The notes: generated by a model not told the origin, from the letters alone. Shown: positions 7,878-17,127, counted from the first letter of the stretch. The stretch: DNA of 64,000 nt from Lachnospiraceae bacterium (GCA_017940415.1 JAGAYR010000044.1:124001-188000), one strand, 5' to 3'. Numbers and translations are program-made.

Positions 7878-10487
7878 ATGCTTTTACAGCTTGATTACAA
7901 TATATATTTTGAACTGGCTGCACTTCCCGTGGATCTGATAGTGCTTTTCTTTGTGCTGGGAAATTATAAAAATGAAGAAGAGCCCAATTTCAGATTTAAG
8001 ATATTTGCCTCTTTTGTCACAGTGGGATGTGTTCTAGATATAGTTACCGCCATTCTCTGCAGTATGGATAATATTCCTAACTGGTTCAGAATGTTTTTCT
8101 ATACCTATGTAAATTTCATGGCTGCATGTGCGGGAATGGCCTATTACCTTTATATGTGTGCCTTTTCCAACTTCACCGGGAGAAAAGGTCTTCTTCTTAT
8201 AAGTTATCTGGTTAATACCATATATATCTGTTTGCTTGGACTGAACCTTTTTACAGGCATCGCATATTCCTATGATGAATACGGAAATGCCCTTCACGGA
8301 CCTCTTTTTGTTCCCGTTGTCTATATGGTTCCTCTATTTTATGTTGTTATGGGAACCTTACTTGTATTTTGGCAAAAAAAGAAATTTACAAAAGTACAGC
8401 GTATATTTATGTCCATAGGGCTTATAGCGATCATTGCTATTTTCCTTGCTCAGTCCGGGAGAAACGAAAGCACGTTGATGATCTTTTTCATCGGATCCAT
8501 AGGTATGCTAATGCTTTTCCTTACCCTTGAATCCCCGGATCACCTCAGACTGCTCAAAACCGTAGAGGAACTCGAGAAAGTACGATCCGATGAAAAGAAA
8601 GCACTTGATAAGCTTAAAGAGGCGGATGAAGCCAATTCCAAGCTTCTTGTTCATCTGTCCCATGAAATGAAAACACCTGTTAATGCCATTTTAGGCTACA
8701 GTGATGCCATTATTAAATCCGACGTATCCGATGAGGTCAGGGATCATGCTGCCAATGTATTTAAGGGTGCAAAGAGACTGAATCAGTTCATGAACGAGCT
8801 TACGGATTATGCTTCGGACAGGAATCGTCTGTCCGAAACCATGATGCCTTATTATGTGGAATATGATAAGGCCGGCAAGGATAAATTTGATGAAATGGAT
8901 CCTTCCGACTTAAGAGCTGCGGAACGTATCATACACGAAAACAGAAGATACAGTTTCAGACGTGATTCCGCTCAGTATAAGATACTTTGCGTAGATGATA
9001 ATGAATTGAACCTTGATCTGCTTGTAAGGATCATCTCATCCTTCGGTTTTACCGTGGACTGTGCGGTTAACGGTAAGGAAGCACTGGACATGGTTAAAAA
9101 GACGTCCTATGACATGATATTTATGGATCATATGATGCCTGTTGTGGATGGCGTAGAAGCCATGCATATCATGAGGGATGAGGGACTGTGCGATTTTACT
9201 CCCATAATAGTTGTCACGGCGAACGCGGTACGAGGAGAGAAGGAAAAATACATAAGAGAGGGATTTGATTCTTACATCCCCAAACCTTTTTCGAACGGTT
9301 CTATTTTGAGAGTGATCGGTAAATTCCTGCCTATAGCCAATATGGACACTCTTGTCAGAGTAAATGATAAGGCCGGAATTTCCAGATTTATGCTTGCTTC
9401 TACCTTCTCCAGACCACTGCTATGTCCCAATGCCCGTTTTTTGATTTCAGGCTCGGATTCTGATAATATAAACAGAATCGCCAGACTTTTTTCAACCACC
9501 ATGGGTAAGACCGATGTTGCCTATGACGGAGATGAGTGTATAAGGTATATAACCGAAAACGAGTATGATATCATATTTGTGGAAGATGGCCTTTCAGATT
9601 CATCGGGACGATTCATTAAGACCTATATTTGGAATCATGCGGACGTGCCCGTCATCCTTATGACAGATATTTCAAAGGCTCATGATCCTGTTGTAATCTA
9701 TGAAAATTATACGGATTATATGGATCTTGGTGCCGGTCCGGAGATCATTGATGCGCTTTTGCTTTTGTATCTTCCTAAGAGTAAGATGAGCGTTATAGGA
9801 TCCGAAGAATCAGGATCTTCTTCTGATAAAGGATATGACCGTCCTTCCGAGAACATTGTTACTTTGTCGGATAGTGTTAATGTGGAAGAGGATGGTGTTA
9901 CTGTTCCTGATTCCGTCACCGAAATTGAGGAATTGGATACGGATCTGGGCTTGGATAATTGCGGATCTGCAGAAGGATATATCAGGGCTCTTAAGATCTT
10001 CGCAAGTAATGCATTTGCTAAGGCGGATGAGATAGACTCTTTCTTCAAGTCGGGAGATTTTGAAGATTATACCATCAGAGTTCATGCTCTCAAGAGTTCT
10101 GCCAGGATCATAGGTGCCACCGGCCTTTCGGAAAGTGCCAGACTTCTTGAAGAAGCGGGTAAGAATAAAAACAGTGCTTACATAGTACTGAACAATGAGT
10201 CACTTATACTTGATTTTAAGGATCTTGGAAATAAACTTACGGCAGTTTTTGCCGAAGAGGACTCGGAGCCTAATGAATTAATACCTCAGGATAAACTTCA
10301 GGATGCTTATAATACCATTTATGAACTGGCAGTAATGATGGATTATGACAGTCTGGAATTGATATTTGATTCTCTGAAGGAATATTCGTTTGAAGAAAAA
10401 GACCGTCTTAAGCTCGATCGTATCAGAACCGCAATGGATGAGCTTAACTGGGACGGCGTAATAAAAGCTGTGAAGGAGTCACTATGA
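7878..10487 (+). CDS. 7TM HisKA-REC-REC-Hpt phosphorelay protein lacking a kinase ATPase domain
   Basis: The 869-aa product begins with about seven membrane segments (residues 10-215), then a coiled linker and an intact H box SHEMKTPVNAILGY (His262). The HisKA helices end near residue 315 and the first receiver begins at about 367 (ILCVDDNE), which leaves no room for the roughly 110-residue HATPase domain. Receiver 1 looks functional (Asp417, Lys469). Receiver 2 (residues about 518-632) has Glu569 in place of Asp and no conserved Lys. An Hpt domain follows with His736 (VHALKSSAR). A C-terminal 70-residue tail is helical and unassigned. It overlaps the next gene by 4 bp (ATGA). It presumably takes phosphate from another kinase or acts as a relay hub. 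Confidence 0.85.
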   Translation: MLLQLDYNIYFELAALPVDLIVLFFVLGNYKNEEEPNFRFKIFASFVTVGCVLDIVTAILCSMDNIPNWFRMFFYTYVNFMAACAGMAYYLYMCAFSNFTGRKGLLLISYLVNTIYICLLGLNLFTGIAYSYDEYGNALHGPLFVPVVYMVPLFYVVMGTLLVFWQKKKFTKVQRIFMSIGLIAIIAIFLAQSGRNESTLMIFFIGSIGMLMLFLTLESPDHLRLLKTVEELEKVRSDEKKALDKLKEADEANSKLLVHLSHEMKTPVNAILGYSDAIIKSDVSDEVRDHAANVFKGAKRLNQFMNELTDYASDRNRLSETMMPYYVEYDKAGKDKFDEMDPSDLRAAERIIHENRRYSFRRDSAQYKILCVDDNELNLDLLVRIISSFGFTVDCAVNGKEALDMVKKTSYDMIFMDHMMPVVDGVEAMHIMRDEGLCDFTPIIVVTANAVRGEKEKYIREGFDSYIPKPFSNGSILRVIGKFLPIANMDTLVRVNDKAGISRFMLASTFSRPLLCPNARFLISGSDSDNINRIARLFSTTMGKTDVAYDGDECIRYITENEYDIIFVEDGLSDSSGRFIKTYIWNHADVPVILMTDISKAHDPVVIYENYTDYMDLGAGPEIIDALLLLYLPKSKMSVIGSEESGSSSDKGYDRPSENIVTLSDSVNVEEDGVTVPDSVTEIEELDTDLGLDNCGSAEGYIRALKIFASNAFAKADEIDSFFKSGDFEDYTIRVHALKSSARIIGATGLSESARLLEEAGKNKNSAYIVLNNESLILDFKDLGNKLTAVFAEEDSEPNELIPQDKLQDAYNTIYELAVMMDYDSLELIFDSLKEYSFEEKDRLKLDRIRTAMDELNWDGVIKAVKESL

Positions 10488-11245
10488 CCGATTCTATACT
10501 TATAATCAGTAAAGTCGACAGCTTTATGGTAAATGCGATCAAGGTTAAACTTGTATCGTCCGGTTTTAACTGTGATTTTGAATCCACGGATTCTCCTACC
10601 ATCACTAAAAGTATTGATGAAAAAAGAGTCATCGTTTTATATGTGGACGATTCCATTTTTGAAAAACCGGATCTGCTCATTTATCTGAAGGATAAATGTA
10701 ATGATGATGACAAAAAGCTGATCCTCATCGGCTCACCTTCGGACTTTAACGGTATTTCCGGATATATTTCCGATAATTATTTGGCGGGAAAGCTGGAAAG
10801 GCCCATTGATATAAATGATCTGATCGCAATACTTATCGGAGTTCAGTCCACTAATGTGGTTGAAGAGGATAAAAAGAGCATTCTTATTGTTGATGATGAT
10901 GCGGTTTATCTCAGAACCGTTCGAGACTGGCTTAAAGACATATATAAAGTCTATATGGCCAATTCGGGCATTCAGGCACTGACCTGGCTTGCCAAGAACC
11001 ATGCTGATCTGATCCTTTTGGATTATATGATGCCCGTAACTACGGGTAAAGAAATCCTTGAGATGCTCAGAAGTGAGGATTGTTCAAAAGACATTCCCGT
11101 AATCTTCCTTACCTGCAAATCGGATAAGGAGACGGTCAAGTCCGTAATGCCTCTTAAACCCGAGGGATATCTTCTGAAATCAATCAATATGGCTGTACTC
11201 AGAAGTGAGCTTGAAAAATTTTTTAACGGAGAAAGTTTGATATGA
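10484..11245 (+). CDS. Tandem receiver protein (degenerate REC + intact REC), no output domain
   Basis: The 253-aa product contains two receiver folds. The first (residues 4-118) lacks the acidic pair (IISKVDS) and has Arg where the conserved Lys should be (LERP). The second (residues 132-248) is intact: DDD at 137-139, phosphoacceptor Asp180 (LILLDYMMP), Thr210 and Lys232. No DNA-binding or enzymatic domain follows, so any output must come through protein contacts. The gene overlaps the upstream phosphorelay gene by 4 bp and the downstream MoxR gene by 4 bp, both ATGA junctions, which points to coupled translation and a shared pathway. Confidence 0.85.
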   Translation: MTDSILIISKVDSFMVNAIKVKLVSSGFNCDFESTDSPTITKSIDEKRVIVLYVDDSIFEKPDLLIYLKDKCNDDDKKLILIGSPSDFNGISGYISDNYLAGKLERPIDINDLIAILIGVQSTNVVEEDKKSILIVDDDAVYLRTVRDWLKDIYKVYMANSGIQALTWLAKNHADLILLDYMMPVTTGKEILEMLRSEDCSKDIPVIFLTCKSDKETVKSVMPLKPEGYLLKSINMAVLRSELEKFFNGESLI

Positions 11246-12051
11246 GTAAATTTGACGGAACTAAAGGATATGTTGCGAGCCCCGAACTTATGGATGCGGT
11301 TAATATATCCATTGCGCTTCAGAAACCACTCCTGGTAAAAGGAGAACCCGGAACCGGTAAGACAATGCTTGCCCAGTCCGTAGCCGATGCACTCGGAAAG
11401 AAACTTATCATTTGGAATATCAAGTCCACCACCAAAGCTCAGGACGGACTTTATATGTATGACACCATTCAGAGACTCTATGACGGCCAGTTCGGAGAAG
11501 GCGGTGTTGACGATATAGCTCATTACATTAAACTCGGAAAACTCGGTGAGGCTTTTGAGTCCGATGAGCAGGTTGTTCTTCTGATCGATGAGATCGATAA
11601 AGCAGATCTTGAATTCCCCAATGACCTTCTGTGGGAGCTTGATCAGATGGAGTTTTACATTAACGAGACTAAGAGAACCGTTAAGGCTAAGACCAGACCT
11701 ATTGTCATCATTACTTCAAATGCCGAGAAGGAACTTCCCGATGCATTCCTAAGAAGATGCATTTTCCACTATATAGAGTTCCCCGGAAAAGAACTTATGA
11801 CCGAGATCGTTAAGGTTCATTTCCCCGACGTTGAAGAGAACCTCCTCAACGAGGCAATGGATGTTTTCTATCAGATCAGAGATATCAGGGACATACGTAA
11901 GAAGCCTTCCACATCCGAACTTATTGACTGGATCAATGCACTCCAGATCGGAGGTATTCCCTACGGACAGATCAAAGCAAAACTCCCGTTTATTGGTGTA
12001 GTCGTCAAAAAGGACGAAGACATGGAACTTGCTACACATCAGAATTTTTAA
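11242..12051 (+). CDS. MoxR-family AAA+ ATPase
   Basis: A 269-aa AAA+ protein with Walker A GEPGTGKT at residues 34-41, Walker B LIDEIDKA near 114-121, sensor 1 IITSN and an arginine-finger-like LRRC. MoxR ATPases usually pair with VWA-domain proteins and act as chaperones that mature or remodel protein complexes, including metal-cofactor enzymes. Here the VWA partner follows after two bases. The start overlaps the stop of the receiver gene (ATGA), tying the ATPase to the phosphorelay upstream. The client is unknown; no obvious metalloenzyme is adjacent. Confidence 0.9.
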   Translation: MSKFDGTKGYVASPELMDAVNISIALQKPLLVKGEPGTGKTMLAQSVADALGKKLIIWNIKSTTKAQDGLYMYDTIQRLYDGQFGEGGVDDIAHYIKLGKLGEAFESDEQVVLLIDEIDKADLEFPNDLLWELDQMEFYINETKRTVKAKTRPIVIITSNAEKELPDAFLRRCIFHYIEFPGKELMTEIVKVHFPDVEENLLNEAMDVFYQIRDIRDIRKKPSTSELIDWINALQIGGIPYGQIKAKLPFIGVVVKKDEDMELATHQNF

Positions 12052-12053
12052 TT

Positions 12054-13262
12054 ATGTTCTTAAACTTTTTTGAAAGCCTGAGAAAACACGGAATAAACGT
12101 CACTCTCGGTGAGTGGCTTGATCTTATGAATGCCCTGAACAGCGGCCTGATCGGTGGTTCGCTTTCAAGGTTCTATTATGGTGCGAAAATGATACTTGTT
12201 AAGAGCGAGACTGATTTTGACAAGTATGACGAAGCCTTTGATGAATGCTTTAAGGCAGCTCAGAGTAACCCTGAAGTCGGTGCTGAGATGCTCAGATGGC
12301 TGGACAAATCCGATATGATGCAGCTTGCGGAAATGGAAGCCAAAGATCACCTTAACAAGATGGAAGGCGAAGGCATCATTATCGACAAGGACGATGTTGA
12401 GCAGAAGTTTAAACAGCGTCTTAAAGATCAGGATTCAGAACACAACGGCGGATCTTTCTGGATAGGAACCATGGGCAAGACCTCTTTCGGTAATACCGGC
12501 GGTAATATCGGAGGTGTAAGAGTTGGCGGAATGACGGGATACCAGTCTGCTTTTGCTGTCATGGGTGCCAGGAAGTACCGTGATTTCAGAGATGACAGAG
12601 TAATGACAAACAGGCAGTTTCAGCTTGCCTTCAGACGCCTCAGACAGTTCTCTTCAAGACTTGATACCAATGAAAGGGAACTGGATATAGATAAAACGGT
12701 GGATGAGACCTGTAATCAGGGCGGTGTCCTTAAGATAGAGATGAGGAAACCCAGGAAGAATTCCGTTAAGCTCCTTCTTTTGATGGATTCCGGCGGAACC
12801 ATGATCCCTTATTCATCTCTTTTGAACGAATTATTCCAATCGGTTAATAAGAGCAATCATTATAAAGAGGTTAAATGCTATTATTTCCATAATTGCATTT
12901 ATTCCCATGTGTATAAGACTCCGGAATGTGAAAACGGAGACTGGGTTGAAACAAACTGGCTTTTCCGTAACACGGATAAGGATTATAAGGTTATAATAGT
13001 CGGTGATGCCGCAATGGCCCCGGAAGAATTTTATTCGGATACGGGTAACTACCGAGGCCCCAATGACGGATTAAGCGGAGAAGAGTGGCTGAAATCCCTG
13101 AAAAGGCACTATAAAAAAGTTGTCTGGCTCAATCCCAAGATGGCGCCCGGCGCCGCTCCGTGGAGAGAGATAGAAACCGTATTAAAGCAGATGTTTCCTA
13201 TGTATAAGCTCTCTGTAAGCGGTCTGGACAAGGCTATGAGCAAACTTATGGAAAACAGATAA
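12054..13262 (+). CDS. VWA-domain protein of the CoxE-like family, MoxR partner
   Basis: The 402-aa product has a helical N-terminal half and a C-terminal von Willebrand A domain beginning near residue 238. The metal-site motif reads DSGGT (residues 245-249) instead of DxSxS; related CoxE-type proteins from memory often carry a DxGGS variant, so this is not proof of inactivity. A Gly-rich linker (residues about 133-165) separates the halves. Proteins of this type act with MoxR ATPases, and the pair here is adjacent. No signal peptide is seen, so it is probably cytoplasmic. It is the last gene before the tyrS promoter region. Confidence 0.85.
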   Translation: MFLNFFESLRKHGINVTLGEWLDLMNALNSGLIGGSLSRFYYGAKMILVKSETDFDKYDEAFDECFKAAQSNPEVGAEMLRWLDKSDMMQLAEMEAKDHLNKMEGEGIIIDKDDVEQKFKQRLKDQDSEHNGGSFWIGTMGKTSFGNTGGNIGGVRVGGMTGYQSAFAVMGARKYRDFRDDRVMTNRQFQLAFRRLRQFSSRLDTNERELDIDKTVDETCNQGGVLKIEMRKPRKNSVKLLLLMDSGGTMIPYSSLLNELFQSVNKSNHYKEVKCYYFHNCIYSHVYKTPECENGDWVETNWLFRNTDKDYKVIIVGDAAMAPEEFYSDTGNYRGPNDGLSGEEWLKSLKRHYKKVVWLNPKMAPGAAPWREIETVLKQMFPMYKLSVSGLDKAMSKLMENR

Positions 13263-13303
13263 ATTTATACCGTAAGAATAATGGTAATCCGCTCGAATTT
13301 TAG

Positions 13304-13309
13304 TATAAT
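13304..13309 (+). promoter_or_regulatory. Candidate -10 box upstream of tyrS
   Basis: A perfect TATAAT lies 33 bases before the tyrS ATG, but the sequence 16-18 bp upstream has no convincing -35 hexamer. The whole gap is only 79 bases, so a T-box leader, often seen before firmicute aminoacyl-tRNA synthetase genes, cannot fit. Confidence 0.4.
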
Positions 13310-13341
13310 AGGATATATTTTGATAAAGGAGATTTTTTAAA

Positions 13342-14565
13342 ATGGGTATTTATGAAGAGCTGCAGGCCAGAGGCCTTATTGCTCAGACTACTGACGAAAA
13401 TCAGATCAGAGATCTTATTAATAACGGAAAAGCTACTTTCTATATCGGCTTTGACTGTACCGCTGATTCTCTTACCGCAGGTCATTTCATGGCACTTACT
13501 CTTATGAAGAGACTTCAGGAAGCCGGAAATAAGCCTATAGCTCTTATCGGAGGCGGTACTACAATGATCGGAGATCCTTCCGGAAGATCCGACATGAGAA
13601 AGATGCTTACCAGAGAAGACATCGATCACAATGCAGAGTGCTTCAAGAAACAGATGGAGAAATTCATCGATTTCGGTGAAGGCAAAGCAATTATGGTCAA
13701 CAATGCAGACTGGCTCATGAACCTTAACTACATCGAACTTCTCCGTGAGGTTGGTGCATGCTTCTCTGTTAATAACATGCTCAGAGCTGAATGCTATAAG
13801 CAGAGAATGGAAAAGGGCCTTTCTTTCCTTGAGTTCAACTACATGATAATGCAGTCCTATGACTTCTATTACATGTTCCAGAAATACAATTGTAACCTTG
13901 AGTTCGGCGGAGATGACCAGTGGAGCAACATGCTGGGCGGAACCGAACTTATCAGAAGAAAACTCGGCAAAGATGCACATGCCATGACAATTACCCTTCT
14001 TACCGATTCCAACGGAAACAAGATGGGTAAAACTGCAGGAAATGCCGTCTGGCTCGATCCCAACAAGACTTCTCCTTTTGATTTCTATCAGTATTGGAGA
14101 AATGTCGGCGACGCGGACGTATTTAAGTGCTTGAGAATGCTCACATTCCTTCCTCTTGAGAAGATTGAAGAGATTGAGAAATGGGATGATTCCAGAATCA
14201 ATGATGCCAAGAAAATCCTTGCTCATGAACTCACTGAACTTGTTCATGGTAAGGAAGAGGCGGATAAGGCTGAAGCTGGTTCTGCAGCACTCTTCGGAGG
14301 CGGAGATCTTTCAAATGCCGATATTCCTACCGTTAAGATCGAAGAAGCGGATTACAGAGACGGTAAGATCGATATTCTCGGAATTCTCGTTAAAGCAGGT
14401 CTTTGCCCTACCAGAAACGAAGCTCGTCGTGCCATTGAACAGGGTGGTGTTACCGTAGATGATGAGAAGGTAACCGATATCAAGACCCTTTACAGTGCCG
14501 AGGACCTTAAGGACGGAAAGCTTGTAAGACGAGGAAAAAAAGCATATAAAAAGGTGACTTCATGA
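13342..14565 (+). CDS. tyrS: Tyrosyl-tRNA synthetase
   Basis: Charges tRNA-Tyr. The 407-aa product shows FDCTADSLTAGHFMAL around residues 35-50 (HIGH-type signature) and KMGKT from residue 227 (KMSKS equivalent), with the Tyr-binding YDFYYM segment between them, and an S4 RNA-binding domain at the C-terminus (about residues 345-405). A strong AAAGGAG site lies 10 bases before the ATG. The stop overlaps the start of the purine nucleoside phosphorylase gene by 4 bp, so tyrS heads a salvage operon. Confidence 0.97.
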   Translation: MGIYEELQARGLIAQTTDENQIRDLINNGKATFYIGFDCTADSLTAGHFMALTLMKRLQEAGNKPIALIGGGTTMIGDPSGRSDMRKMLTREDIDHNAECFKKQMEKFIDFGEGKAIMVNNADWLMNLNYIELLREVGACFSVNNMLRAECYKQRMEKGLSFLEFNYMIMQSYDFYYMFQKYNCNLEFGGDDQWSNMLGGTELIRRKLGKDAHAMTITLLTDSNGNKMGKTAGNAVWLDPNKTSPFDFYQYWRNVGDADVFKCLRMLTFLPLEKIEEIEKWDDSRINDAKKILAHELTELVHGKEEADKAEAGSAALFGGGDLSNADIPTVKIEEADYRDGKIDILGILVKAGLCPTRNEARRAIEQGGVTVDDEKVTDIKTLYSAEDLKDGKLVRRGKKAYKKVTS

Positions 14566-15383
14566 GTAAAGAATACGAAAAGCTCCAAAAGGCCGTAGAT
14601 GCAGTACGTAAGATAACTGATTTTGTACCCGATATCGCCCTTGTTCTCGGTTCGGGACTCGGTGGTTATGCGGATTCCATCAAACCTGTTTGTGAGATTC
14701 CCTATTCCGATCTTCCCGGTTTTCCCGTATCTACAGTTCAGGGACATTCCGGAAAGTTTATCTTCGGATATGACGGAGATAAGAAGATCGTTTGTATGAA
14801 GGGCAGAGTGCATATGTATGAGGGATATGAACCTTCAGATGTTGTTATGCCCATCAGGCTTATGGGACTTCTCGGAGCTAAGATTCTTTTCCTTACCAAT
14901 GCCGCAGGCGGCATAAACGAGACCTTCCATCCCGGATGCCTTATGCTGATTGAAGATCAGATTTCTTTTCTGGTCAGAAACCCTCTGATCGGACCCAATA
15001 TTGAAGAACTCGGAACCAGATTCCCGGATATGACCAGAATCTATGATGCCGAGCTTTGTAAGATAATCACAGATAAGGCTGCTGAGCAAAACAGTGAACT
15101 CTTCAAGGGAGTTTACGTACAGCTCAGCGGACCTTCTTATGAATCACCTTCCGATGTCAAAGCCCTCAGACTTCTCGGAGGAAGCGCAGTCGGAATGAGT
15201 ACAGCCATCGAAGCCATTGCTGCAAGACATATGGGTATGAGAGTATGCGGAATATCCTGTATCAGTAATATGGCTGCGGGTATAACAGGCGAAGAACTTA
15301 ACCACGAAGAGGTTCAGAAGGCCGCAAATTCCGTTGCTGAGAGATTCGTAGCCCTAGTCAGAGGCTCGATAGCTGCTTTTTAA
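14562..15383 (+). CDS. punA: Purine-nucleoside phosphorylase (trimeric type)
   Basis: Cleaves guanosine/inosine-type nucleosides with phosphate to give the base and ribose 1-phosphate. The 273-aa product has LVLGSGLGGYAD near residue 29, VQGHSGKF, GRVHMYEGY and TNAAGGIN, the phosphate- and purine-site motifs of the class I PNP/MTAP family. MTA phosphorylase is the main alternative, but the length and neighbours (cytidine deaminase, adenosine-type deaminase, purine permease) fit nucleoside salvage. The start codon lies inside the end of tyrS. Confidence 0.92.
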   Translation: MSKEYEKLQKAVDAVRKITDFVPDIALVLGSGLGGYADSIKPVCEIPYSDLPGFPVSTVQGHSGKFIFGYDGDKKIVCMKGRVHMYEGYEPSDVVMPIRLMGLLGAKILFLTNAAGGINETFHPGCLMLIEDQISFLVRNPLIGPNIEELGTRFPDMTRIYDAELCKIITDKAAEQNSELFKGVYVQLSGPSYESPSDVKALRLLGGSAVGMSTAIEAIAARHMGMRVCGISCISNMAAGITGEELNHEEVQKAANSVAERFVALVRGSIAAF

Positions 15384-15393
15384 GGTGATGATC

Positions 15394-15816
15394 ATGGATG
15401 AAGAACTGATCCAAACTCTGATAATCAATGCTTTTGAAGCAAGAACAAAAAGCTATTGCAAATATTCCGGTTATGCCGTAGGTGCCGCATTACTTACTTC
15501 GGACGGCGAGATCTACAGAGGTTGCAATGTTGAAAATTCTTCGTACGGAGCAACAATCTGTGCCGAAAGATGTGCGGCTCTTAAGGCTGTCAGTGAAGGC
15601 AGCAATGAGTTTATGGCCATTGCAATAGTCGGGGGTATGAAGGATGCCAAGGAACTAAAAGATTACGCATATCCCTGCGGAGTGTGCAGGCAGTTTCTTT
15701 CCGAATTCGGATCATCCGATATGACTGTGATCGTAGCCAAGAGCATTGATGATAAGAAAGTCTTTACACTTGGGGAACTTCTTCCCGAAAGCTTTTCAGC
15801 CGATTCCATAAAGTGA
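15394..15816 (+). CDS. cdd: Cytidine deaminase
   Basis: A zinc-dependent enzyme converting cytidine and deoxycytidine to uridine forms. The motifs CAERCAAL (zinc Cys and catalytic Glu) and PCGVCRQ (two zinc Cys) are intact. I chose ATG 15394 because AAGGTGAT (15382-15389) pairs with the 16S tail at ideal spacing; GTG 15385 and ATG 15388 are in frame but overlap that site. About 140 aa, normal for the tetrameric form. It sits two genes after tyrS, directly between PNP and the amidohydrolase gene. Confidence 0.94.
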   Translation: MDEELIQTLIINAFEARTKSYCKYSGYAVGAALLTSDGEIYRGCNVENSSYGATICAERCAALKAVSEGSNEFMAIAIVGGMKDAKELKDYAYPCGVCRQFLSEFGSSDMTVIVAKSIDDKKVFTLGELLPESFSADSIK

Positions 15817-15823
15817 GAAAGAA

Positions 15824-17122
15824 ATGAACATTCGACTATATAATGCCGCAATCCTGGATCTGGACGGACACGCTTCGCTCAAGAAAGGCGAAGTGATTAT
15901 TTCGGACGGCATTATTTCTAATGTAATTTACTATGACGATAATGAACTTTCCCATCAGAATTCGGGTATAGTTTTTGACAGGGTTATCGATTGTGAGGGA
16001 AATCTCCTTATGAGGGGATTTAATAATGCCCATACTCATTCGGCAATGACATTCCTGAGATCTCTTGCAGATGATAAACCTACCCCTTTATGGCTTAAAG
16101 AAGATATTTTTCCCAATGAAGCTAAGCTCACCGATGAAGATATAGCCGATTTCCAGTCACTGGCCATCATGGAATATGTATCCGGAGGAACTGTTTCTGC
16201 CATGGATATGTATTTAAGACCTTATGTGACCGCAGAGGTATTCTCGCAGGCAGGAATGAGATGTGCAATCGTTTCCGGACTCAATGATTTTACATTTTCG
16301 ATCAAGGAGCTGGAAGAAGCGTATAAAGTACTTAATTCATACGATCCTTTGATCACGTTTAAAGCAGGTATTCACGCAGAGTATACTTGTTCGAAAGAAC
16401 TTCTTGAGGAACTTTCCGGTGTCATAAAGTCACTGGATTGTCCTTTTTATTGTCATTTGTCGGAAACTAAGTCTGAAGTGGAAGAGTGCGTGGGCAGATA
16501 CGGAAAAACTCCTCTCATGTATCTTGATTCCCTTGGGCTGTTTGATAAAGGCGGCGGAATCTATCACGGAGTTCATCTGACCGATGAAGAGATAGATCTG
16601 ATGGCGAGTAAGAACATATATGCCGTCATCAATTCCGGATCCAACTGTAAGCTTGCAAGCGGAATAGCACCTCTTAAAAAGCTTTACGATAAAAATGTCG
16701 GACTTGCGATCGGTACAGACGGGCCTGCCAGTAACAATTCCCTGAATATGTTCAAGGAAATGTATCTGACAAGTGTTCTTTGTAAATTAAGAGAAGAAGA
16801 TGCGGCTTGTATGGATGCCTCTGTCATACTGGATATGGCGGTTAAAGGCTCAGCTGCCTGCATGGGATATGAGGATTCCGGCCTCGTAAAAGAGGGAAAT
16901 ACTGCAGATCTTATCTTGCTGGATCTGAATAAACCCAATATGCAACCGATAAATAATATTTTGAAAAATATTGTTTATTCAGGAAGCGCTTCTGATGTTA
17001 TAATGACAATTGTTGCGGGGAGAGTACTCTTTTATAAGGGTGAATATGACCTTGGTTTCGATCCTGAGGAGATAATCTGCAGGTGTCAGACGAGGACAAG
17101 GCGTATCATAAATGAGATCTGA
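15824..17122 (+). CDS. mtaD: Amidohydrolase, MTA/SAH or adenosine-type deaminase
   Basis: The 432-aa product is a metal-dependent amidohydrolase of the MtaD/SsnA group: NAHTHSAM (metal His pair) near residue 67, a GIHAEYT segment, CHLSETKSEV, and the metal Asp in GTDGPASNN. The family deaminates 5'-methylthioadenosine, S-adenosylhomocysteine or related purines. Placed between cdd and a purine permease, a role in purine salvage is likely. The exact substrate (MTA, SAH, adenosine or guanine) cannot be decided from sequence alone. Confidence 0.85.
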   Translation: MNIRLYNAAILDLDGHASLKKGEVIISDGIISNVIYYDDNELSHQNSGIVFDRVIDCEGNLLMRGFNNAHTHSAMTFLRSLADDKPTPLWLKEDIFPNEAKLTDEDIADFQSLAIMEYVSGGTVSAMDMYLRPYVTAEVFSQAGMRCAIVSGLNDFTFSIKELEEAYKVLNSYDPLITFKAGIHAEYTCSKELLEELSGVIKSLDCPFYCHLSETKSEVEECVGRYGKTPLMYLDSLGLFDKGGGIYHGVHLTDEEIDLMASKNIYAVINSGSNCKLASGIAPLKKLYDKNVGLAIGTDGPASNNSLNMFKEMYLTSVLCKLREEDAACMDASVILDMAVKGSAACMGYEDSGLVKEGNTADLILLDLNKPNMQPINNILKNIVYSGSASDVIMTIVAGRVLFYKGEYDLGFDPEEIICRCQTRTRRIINEI

Positions 17123-17127
17123 CAATT

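Noticed and set aside
12783..12800. VWA metal site DSGGT as sign of an inactive protein
   Set aside because: Related CoxE-type VWA proteins often carry a Gly-Gly variant here, so the change alone does not show loss of function.
13263..13341. Possible T-box leader before tyrS
   Set aside because: The gap is only 79 bases, far shorter than a T-box, and lacks the conserved T-box sequence.
13300..14247. Long antisense reading frame (315 codons) opposite tyrS
   Set aside because: It is the complement of a clear tyrosyl-tRNA synthetase gene, has no recognised motif and no ribosome binding site.
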